A stretch of DNA of 5,741 nucleotides from Actinomycetota bacterium (GTDB lineage Bacteria > Actinomycetota > Humimicrobiia > Humimicrobiales > Humimicrobiaceae), in contig JACVJB010000079.1 of NCBI GenBank assembly GCA_015711775.1, positions 1 to 5,741 on the forward strand, in the 5' to 3' direction. The notes under the pieces were generated by a model. The model was not told the DNA's origin and did no database searches. It saw nothing but the letters and a program-made list of their open reading frames with translations. A program made the translations under genes and the position numbers. Positions 1-3,199 of this stretch are shown here, one piece after another (within the stretch, counting starts at the first letter, position 1; the number at the start of each line of letters is the position of its first letter).

Positions 1-159
1 ACCTATAAAAAGGCAGGCAATAAGCAGGTAATAATTTGGTATTATTCCAAGAAGGCTTAAAAAAATTGATGTAATAAGTGGGCCAATTACCAGGAAGTAT
101 TTTATGCCGTGCCTGTCTGATAAAAAGCCGAATACGGGGGAGAATAAGCTGTTTATTAA
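1..159 (-). pseudogene. 5'-truncated MFS transporter fragment, Fsr-like
   Basis: The minus strand reads open from position 183 to the left edge. From about 159 on it translates to a typical major facilitator sequence: the end of transmembrane helix 2 (LINSLFSPVFGF), the MFS loop 2-3 signature (GFLSDRHGIKYFLVIG) and then helices 3 and 4 (PLITSIFLSLLGII, YYLLIACLFIG). MFS proteins are inner-membrane secondary transporters. The spacing and wording of the signature recall the fosmidomycin-resistance (Fsr) branch, although substrate cannot be inferred. Helix 1 and the start of helix 2 are missing. The frame meets a TGA at 184-186, and no ATG, GTG or TTG lies between that stop and the recognisable homology. 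The homology begins where the toxin gene stops (156-158). This therefore looks like a transporter gene that lost its front end to the neighbouring toxin-antitoxin module. The part beyond the left edge is unknown, so it may still continue to a normal C-terminus. Confidence 0.75.
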
Positions 160-431
160 ATTCTTTTTAAATATCTTTTTATTTCATCATGATTTCCTGC
201 AATAATAAAAGAAACTGTATCATCTTCCAGGGAAAATATAATACGATCTCTTATATTAAACCTGATTTCCCAGAAAGTTTCTTTTAAGTGTTTTAGTCCC
301 AGACCCACTGGTTTTTTATCTGTTTCAAAAAAATCAATTAATTCTGATACTGCAGATAATGCTTTTTCTCTGCGTATCGATTCCATTTTCCTGAATGTCT
401 TATCAAAAGAAGGCTTATATTCATATTTCAT
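156..431 (-). CDS. RelE/ParE-family toxin
   Basis: A 91-residue protein of the size and pattern of RelE/ParE-superfamily toxins, most of which are ribosome-dependent mRNA endonucleases (ParE members target gyrase instead). An N-terminal helical half (about 8-36) is followed by the core strands, with LKHLKETFWEIRF (46-58), the basic stretch R57/R61/R63 and the C-terminal AGNHDEIKRYLKR (78-90). The histidine-aspartate-glutamate then Y87 ending is usual for RelE-type members. R57, R61, R63, H81 and Y87 are plausible active-site residues, by family analogy only. The start ATG (429-431) overlaps the end of the antitoxin gene by 11 bases. It has its own Shine-Dalgarno, GAGGG on the minus strand at 441-445, 9 bases upstream and inside the antitoxin gene, which fits translational coupling. 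The gene looks intact. The RelE fold is confident; whether it cuts mRNA is not shown. Confidence 0.85.
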   Translation of the reverse strand: MKYEYKPSFDKTFRKMESIRREKALSAVSELIDFFETDKKPVGLGLKHLKETFWEIRFNIRDRIIFSLEDDTVSFIIAGNHDEIKRYLKRI

Positions 432-678
432 TTACAAGGTCCCTCAGGTGTCCTTTAGCATCTTTGGCGCTCTTGTATAATTTTCCTTTTTCTTTTGATA
501 GTTTGCCGAGTTTATCCCATTCCAGAGCTGTAAATTTATCCACGATAGCTTTAGGAACAAGAATGATACAAGTTCCATCATGTTTAATTTCGAAAAAATC
601 ACCGGGTTTGGAACCAATCTCTTTTAAAACTTTTGAAGGTAGTGTTATGGTGTTTCTCTGGCTTAATTGTCTTACCAT
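421..678 (-). CDS. AbrB/MazE-family antitoxin
   Basis: An 85-residue protein with an N-terminal swapped-hairpin AbrB/SpoVT/MazE DNA-binding domain (about 3-43). Its hallmarks are LSQRNTITLPSKVLKEIG (5-22), then PGDFFEIK (25-32) and IILVPK (38-43). The C-terminal half (44-85) is charged and helical, as expected for the segment that wraps and neutralises the toxin. It is the first gene of a two-gene module, the usual order for type II antitoxins, and overlaps the toxin gene at 421-431. By family precedent it binds its own promoter; a strong promoter and an inverted repeat lie directly upstream at 753-781 and 729-747. No good Shine-Dalgarno precedes the ATG (upstream bases read TTGGCGATGATATAAA), so its initiation may be weak or leader-dependent. 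Pairing an AbrB-type antitoxin with a RelE-type toxin is a recombined combination; the textbook partner of MazE is MazF. Confidence 0.85.
   Translation of the reverse strand: MVRQLSQRNTITLPSKVLKEIGSKPGDFFEIKHDGTCIILVPKAIVDKFTALEWDKLGKLSKEKGKLYKSAKDAKGHLRDLVNEI
441..445 (-). promoter_or_regulatory. Shine-Dalgarno of the toxin gene
   Basis: GAGGG on the minus strand, 9 bases upstream of the toxin ATG and within the last codons of the antitoxin gene. It supports the start at 431 and separate but coupled translation of the toxin. Confidence 0.6.
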
Positions 679-728
679 TTTATATCATCGCCAATCTTTA
701 TATAATAATAAAATATATTACAGATTTA

Positions 729-747
729 CAGAAATACCGTATTTCTG
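729..747. promoter_or_regulatory. Candidate antitoxin operator, 19-base inverted repeat
   Basis: CAGAAATAC and GTATTTCTG form perfect 9-base arms around a single central C. The repeat lies just downstream of the antitoxin -10 element (753-758) and covers the predicted transcription start near 746. This is where a repressor dimer or toxin-antitoxin complex would block initiation. The symmetry is seen directly. Assigning it to the AbrB-type antitoxin is inference from family behaviour. Confidence 0.65.
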
Positions 748-752
748 CAATA

Positions 753-781
753 ATTCTATAATGGCTTAGATTTAATGTCAA
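753..781 (-). promoter_or_regulatory. Promoter of the toxin-antitoxin module
   Basis: On the minus strand, a perfect -35 TTGACA (776-781) is separated by 17 bases from a -10 TAGAAT (753-758, five of six consensus bases). This is a near-ideal housekeeping-sigma promoter. It would give a leader of about 67 bases before the antitoxin ATG at 678, and the inverted repeat at 729-747 would overlap the start point. Confidence 0.7.
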
Positions 782-830
782 TTGCCAGAGAATAAAATTT
801 ATATTTCTATTAGGAAAATAAAAGCTTTGA

Positions 831-882
831 TTTAGGGGCTAAACTACTTGCTGTATTTAGAAGTGGCAATTTTTGGTGCCCC
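831..882. other. Cluster of short self-complementary segments
   Basis: Several alternative pairings can be drawn. TTTAG (831-835) pairs with CTAAA (839-843), GGGGC (835-839) with GCCCC (878-882), CTACTT (844-849) with AAGTGG (861-866, one G-T pair), and GGCA (865-868) with TGCC (877-880). The outer GGGGC/GCCCC pair could enclose the CTACTT hairpin. It lies upstream of the promoter-like pair at 921-948, so it is not obviously part of the downstream leader. It could be a small degenerate repeat or mobile-element remnant, or chance in a low-complexity region. Confidence 0.2.
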
Positions 883-920
883 ATAGGTTAAAAAAGACAT
901 GAAACTAAACAAAAAATTGC

Positions 921-948
921 TTTACATTCCCTCTTAAAAATATACAAT
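921..948 (+). promoter_or_regulatory. Probable promoter of the Phd-Uma2 gene
   Basis: TTTACA (921-926, five of six -35 bases) is followed after 16 bases by TACAAT (943-948, five of six -10 bases). Transcription would start near 955, giving a leader of about 100 bases that contains the palindrome at 989-1002. The sequence is AT-rich, so chance matches are possible. Confidence 0.4.
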
Positions 949-988
949 AATAATAGCTAATATAGCCATTTTGCACTATTATCAATTT

Positions 989-1002
989 AATATCTAGATA
1001 TT
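989..1002. promoter_or_regulatory. Perfect 14-base palindrome upstream of the Phd-Uma2 gene
   Basis: AATATCTAGATATT is a perfect palindrome 52 bases before the start codon. Phd/YefM proteins typically bind short palindromes in their own promoter regions, so this is a candidate operator for the Phd-like segment of the downstream protein. It lies about 35-48 bases downstream of the predicted start site, so any block would be early in the transcript unless the true promoter lies closer. Confidence 0.4.
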
Positions 1003-1038
1003 TTTGATGTAAATATTAACTTGAAGAGCGCAGAGATA

Positions 1039-1046
1039 AAAGGAGG
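1039..1046 (+). promoter_or_regulatory. Shine-Dalgarno that fixes the Phd-Uma2 start
   Basis: AAAGGAGG ends 7 bases before the ATG at 1054. This is the best ribosome-binding site in the window. It decides the start at 1054 over the in-frame TTG at 1021, which would place this site inside the coding sequence and add 11 residues in front of the usual Phd N-terminus (MIVNATDLKNNLGKYL). Confidence 0.85.
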
Positions 1047-1053
1047 TTTTTAT

Positions 1054-1800
1054 ATGATTGTAAATGCAACAGATCTTAAGAATAATCTTGGAAAATATTT
1101 AAGGGATTGCGCAAAAGAGCAAATAATTATTACAAGCAATGGAAGAAAAATTGCTATGCTTTGCTCTTATGATGAAAATGCATTCGGTTTTAATGCTTTT
1201 ATTGATGATGGTGTTGTAAATGAACAGGAGGCAGAAGCTTTTAACCGCAAGCCAAAAAAGATGTCATATGAAGAATTTTTGGACTTTACTGAAAATACCC
1301 AAAAAAGATATGAGTATATAGACGGTGAAGTATATCTTCTTACTGCTCCAGGGACAAAGCACCAGAAAGCTCTGGGCGAGATATATTTTCTTTTCTATAG
1401 CTGGTCAAAAGGCAAAAAATGCATTCCGGTGCTTTCACCATATGATATTACTTTAAAGAAAGATCCAGATAACATAAATGTTGTTGAACCTGACCTGGTT
1501 GTAATCTGCGACCTTGAAGAAAATTTAAACCAGAAAGACCGCTACACTGGCGTGCCGGTGCTTGTTGTAGAAATATTATCTGAATCAACTTGCAGAAGGG
1601 ATATAATAAAAAAGCTTGATTTATATATGTGCTCGGGTGTAAATGAATACTGGATTATAAATCCATTAAATAGAGAAATAACCGTATATTTTTTTCAAAA
1701 TAATAACATTAAAAAAAGTGAGACATTTAAAAATAATGAAACCGCACAATCATATTATTTTACAGATCTTAAAATAAGGTTGAAAGATGTTTTAAAATAG
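1054..1800 (+). CDS. Phd/YefM-like DNA-binding segment fused to Uma2-family nuclease
   Basis: A 248-residue protein in two parts. Residues 1-40 read like the N-terminal DNA-binding part of Phd/YefM antitoxins (MIVNATDLKNNLGKYL, then IIITSNGRKIAML at 24-36). The C-terminal toxin-binding part of a Phd protein is replaced by a linker (about 41-68). Residues 69-248 match the Uma2 (DUF820) family, a PD-(D/E)XK nuclease fold. Visible Uma2 features are MSYEEFL (70-76), RYEYIDGEV (85-93), H103, VVEPDLVVICD (143-153), PVLVVEILSEST (168-179) and the tail D183, K186-K187, Y191, GVNEYWIINP (195-204). D147 and E173 are the likely metal ligands. Uma2 proteins are assigned as endonucleases mainly from fold; biological targets are generally unknown. 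The gene stands alone, with its own ribosome site and a palindrome upstream, and no separate toxin gene follows. The fusion suggests a nuclease that binds or represses at a DNA site through its own Phd segment. Confidence 0.85.
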   Translation: MIVNATDLKNNLGKYLRDCAKEQIIITSNGRKIAMLCSYDENAFGFNAFIDDGVVNEQEAEAFNRKPKKMSYEEFLDFTENTQKRYEYIDGEVYLLTAPGTKHQKALGEIYFLFYSWSKGKKCIPVLSPYDITLKKDPDNINVVEPDLVVICDLEENLNQKDRYTGVPVLVVEILSESTCRRDIIKKLDLYMCSGVNEYWIINPLNREITVYFFQNNNIKKSETFKNNETAQSYYFTDLKIRLKDVLK

Positions 1801-1815
1801 TATTTTAAAATACTA
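1798..1815. repeat. 18-base perfect palindrome across a stop codon
   Basis: TAGTATTTTAAAATACTA begins with the TAG stop of the nuclease fusion gene. Its core TTTTAAAATA (1803-1812) also occurs at 1790-1799, giving a direct repeat with a 13-base period. It has no G+C-rich stem and no following T run, so it is a poor intrinsic terminator. It could be a protein-binding site or simply AT-rich low complexity. Confidence 0.5.
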
Positions 1816-1917
1816 CCTGGTAAAGAATTTAATCAATCATGAATTTGTATTTGCGGTTTCAGTTTTTTTAATTGCAGATTAATAGATAAAAAATAAATCC
1901 TTAATGTGGCCTTAAGA

Positions 1918-1926
1918 TGCTATAAT
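1918..1926 (+). promoter_or_regulatory. Extended -10 promoter for the SbcD-like gene
   Basis: TGCTATAAT is a perfect extended -10 (TGnTATAAT). No good -35 lies at the right distance, which is usual for extended -10 promoters. Transcription would start near 1933, about 46 bases before the ATG at 1979. The 178-base gap (1801-1978) contains no other gene that I can support. Confidence 0.6.
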
Positions 1927-1978
1927 ATGAAAAATTGCCAAGTATTTTTTAATAATAGCATTTGATTACGACATACAA

Positions 1979-3118
1979 ATGAAAATAGCAATTACATCAG
2001 ATATTCATTTAAGTAGCCTTTCTCCAAAAACAGTGCAATCACCCCCGGATGGCATTGCAGACACAGGCATGCAGAACCCTGAAAGGTTCAATGCGCTGCG
2101 CAGTATACTTGATCAGATGCTTAACGGCCAAATATACCACCTTATAATTGCCGGGGATTTGTTTGACGAAAAGAGCCAGAATTACTCAGTCTTTGATTTG
2201 CTTGCTGGCAGTAAAAAATACAGCGAAATCAACTTCTATATAATCCCGGGAAACCATGACCCCTTGTTAAGCGGGAAATACTTTACAGCAGAAAATATCC
2301 GGGTATTTAATGAGCCTGACATAATAACTTTTAAAGACAGCCAGGTTCAATTCTTTTTTATCCCTTATACGCCCGGAAGGTCCATGGGGGAGGTTATGGC
2401 AGGCTATTTTGATAAGAACAGGGAAGAGTGCTTCGCCCCTAAAAGTCCATGGATTCTTATCGGCCATGGAGATTATCTGGGGGCAAATGCAGAGCCAAAT
2501 ATTTACGAAAAGGGAGTGTACATGCCGCTTAGCCGCCGCGACATAGAATACTACGGGCCAGCAAAGGTAATTCTGGGCCATATCCATAAAAAGATGCAGG
2601 CCGGAAAGGTTATCTACCCCGGCTCTGCCTGCGGCATGGATATAAATGAAACTGGCAAAAAAAGCTTTGTTGTATTTGATTTAAATGATTTGAGCGTAAG
2701 CGAGAAAACAATTTACACTGATCTGATATTTGTAAACGAGAGCATTGTAATGCTTCCTGTAGAAAATGAGCAGGCCTATATTGAAGAAAGAATAGAAGAG
2801 CTCATTAAAAGTCTTGAATTGAATAAGTCGGAAATTAGCAAAGTAAGGCTGCGGCTGAAATTCAGCGGGTACAGCCGGGATAAAAACAGGCTTGAGAAAA
2901 TAATTAAAAATGCTCTTGCAGAGTTTACTTTTTATGATGAATCGGGCCCTGATTTAAGCGAAGTTTTTTTATTTAACGACCCTGAAAGAATTGCCATAGT
3001 GCAGAGAGTTAAAGATGAAATAGAGCTTATTACAAAGGAGAGTTCTCAAAATAGTATAAGCTCGAAAGAGAAAAAGCATATCCTCCAGCAGGCAATGCAT
3101 CTCATTCTTAAGGAATAA
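1979..3118 (+). CDS. SbcD/Mre11/YhaO-like DNA exonuclease (metallophosphoesterase)
   Basis: A 379-residue protein with all five phosphoesterase motifs of the Mre11/SbcD group: SDIHL (7-11, D8 and H10), GDLFD (59-63, D60), GNHD (91-94, N92 and H93), GHGD (162-165, H163) and GHIH (200-203, H201 and H203), followed by YPGS (213-216). These bind two metal ions, normally manganese in this family, for DNA-end nuclease activity. Residues from about 240 to 379 form a charged C-terminal region, likely the capping and ATPase-contacting part. The length fits the YhaO/SbcD range. It is followed after 81 bases by an SbcC/YhaN-like ATPase, the standard partner. The start ATG gives the classic MKIAITSDIH opening; the in-frame codons between it and position 1949 include no other start. 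There is no Shine-Dalgarno. Instead CATTTG (1959-1964) and CAAATG (1976-1981) are complementary, so the start codon could sit in a hairpin. It is probably a cytoplasmic nuclease recruited by its ATPase partner. Confidence 0.88.
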   Translation: MKIAITSDIHLSSLSPKTVQSPPDGIADTGMQNPERFNALRSILDQMLNGQIYHLIIAGDLFDEKSQNYSVFDLLAGSKKYSEINFYIIPGNHDPLLSGKYFTAENIRVFNEPDIITFKDSQVQFFFIPYTPGRSMGEVMAGYFDKNREECFAPKSPWILIGHGDYLGANAEPNIYEKGVYMPLSRRDIEYYGPAKVILGHIHKKMQAGKVIYPGSACGMDINETGKKSFVVFDLNDLSVSEKTIYTDLIFVNESIVMLPVENEQAYIEERIEELIKSLELNKSEISKVRLRLKFSGYSRDKNRLEKIIKNALAEFTFYDESGPDLSEVFLFNDPERIAIVQRVKDEIELITKESSQNSISSKEKKHILQQAMHLILKE

Positions 3119-3131
3119 AGCCTGAAAGATA

Positions 3132-3159
3132 TTGCGGGGATTGTTCTCTTTTTTATACT
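3132..3159 (+). promoter_or_regulatory. Weak possible internal promoter before the ATPase gene
   Basis: TTGCGG (3132-3137) and TATACT (3154-3159) are 16 bases apart in the 81-base gap between the nuclease and ATPase genes. This could give some independent ATPase expression, but the match is modest. Co-transcription from 1918-1926 remains the simpler reading, as no convincing terminator lies in the gap. Confidence 0.2.
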
Positions 3160-3199
3160 ATTTTTTGCCTATAAATAAGGTGACAGGAATTTTATAAAT

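Larger units (their letters stand above)
679..1053. other. Divergent noncoding region between the two regulatory loci
   Basis: This 375-base AT-rich interval separates the leftward toxin-antitoxin module from the rightward nuclease fusion gene. It holds the antitoxin promoter and its inverted repeat on the left. On the right it holds a promoter-like pair, a 14-base palindrome and a strong Shine-Dalgarno. In the middle (831-882) are several short complementary segments. I see no convincing protein-coding frame, tRNA or insertion-sequence gene here. I also looked on the minus strand for the missing front end of the transporter and did not find it. Confidence 0.7.

Noticed and set aside
1..60. 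Plus-strand open frame of 19 codons ending at TAA (58-60)
   Set aside because: It is antisense to the clear MFS sequence on the minus strand and has no recognisable features.
395..769. Plus-strand open frame of 124 codons
   Set aside because: It runs antisense across both toxin-antitoxin genes and their promoter and resembles no known protein; the minus-strand pair is well supported.
934..969. Minus-strand 11-codon hydrophobic frame (MAILAIIIVYF), considered as the lost start of the transporter
   Set aside because: It stops after 11 codons, the sequence beyond shows no helix 2 in any frame, and short hydrophobic runs are common in AT-rich DNA.
1021..1053. In-frame TTG at 1021 as the start of the nuclease fusion gene
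   Set aside because: The ATG at 1054 has an ideal AAAGGAGG 7 bases upstream and gives the typical Phd N-terminus; TTG at 1021 lacks a ribosome site.
1226..1263. Internal AGGAGG (1226-1231) and ATG (1261) as a separate start for the Uma2 domain
   Set aside because: The 29-base spacing is far too long for initiation, and the frame is continuous from the Phd segment.
2267..2587. Minus-strand open frame of 106 codons inside the SbcD-like gene
   Set aside because: It is the complement of a strongly conserved phosphoesterase core and has no family resemblance.
3136..3157. Possible terminator GGGGA-TTG-TTCTC followed by a T run after the SbcD-like gene
   Set aside because: The stem is five pairs with two G-T pairs, too weak, and the downstream gene is the expected co-expressed partner.
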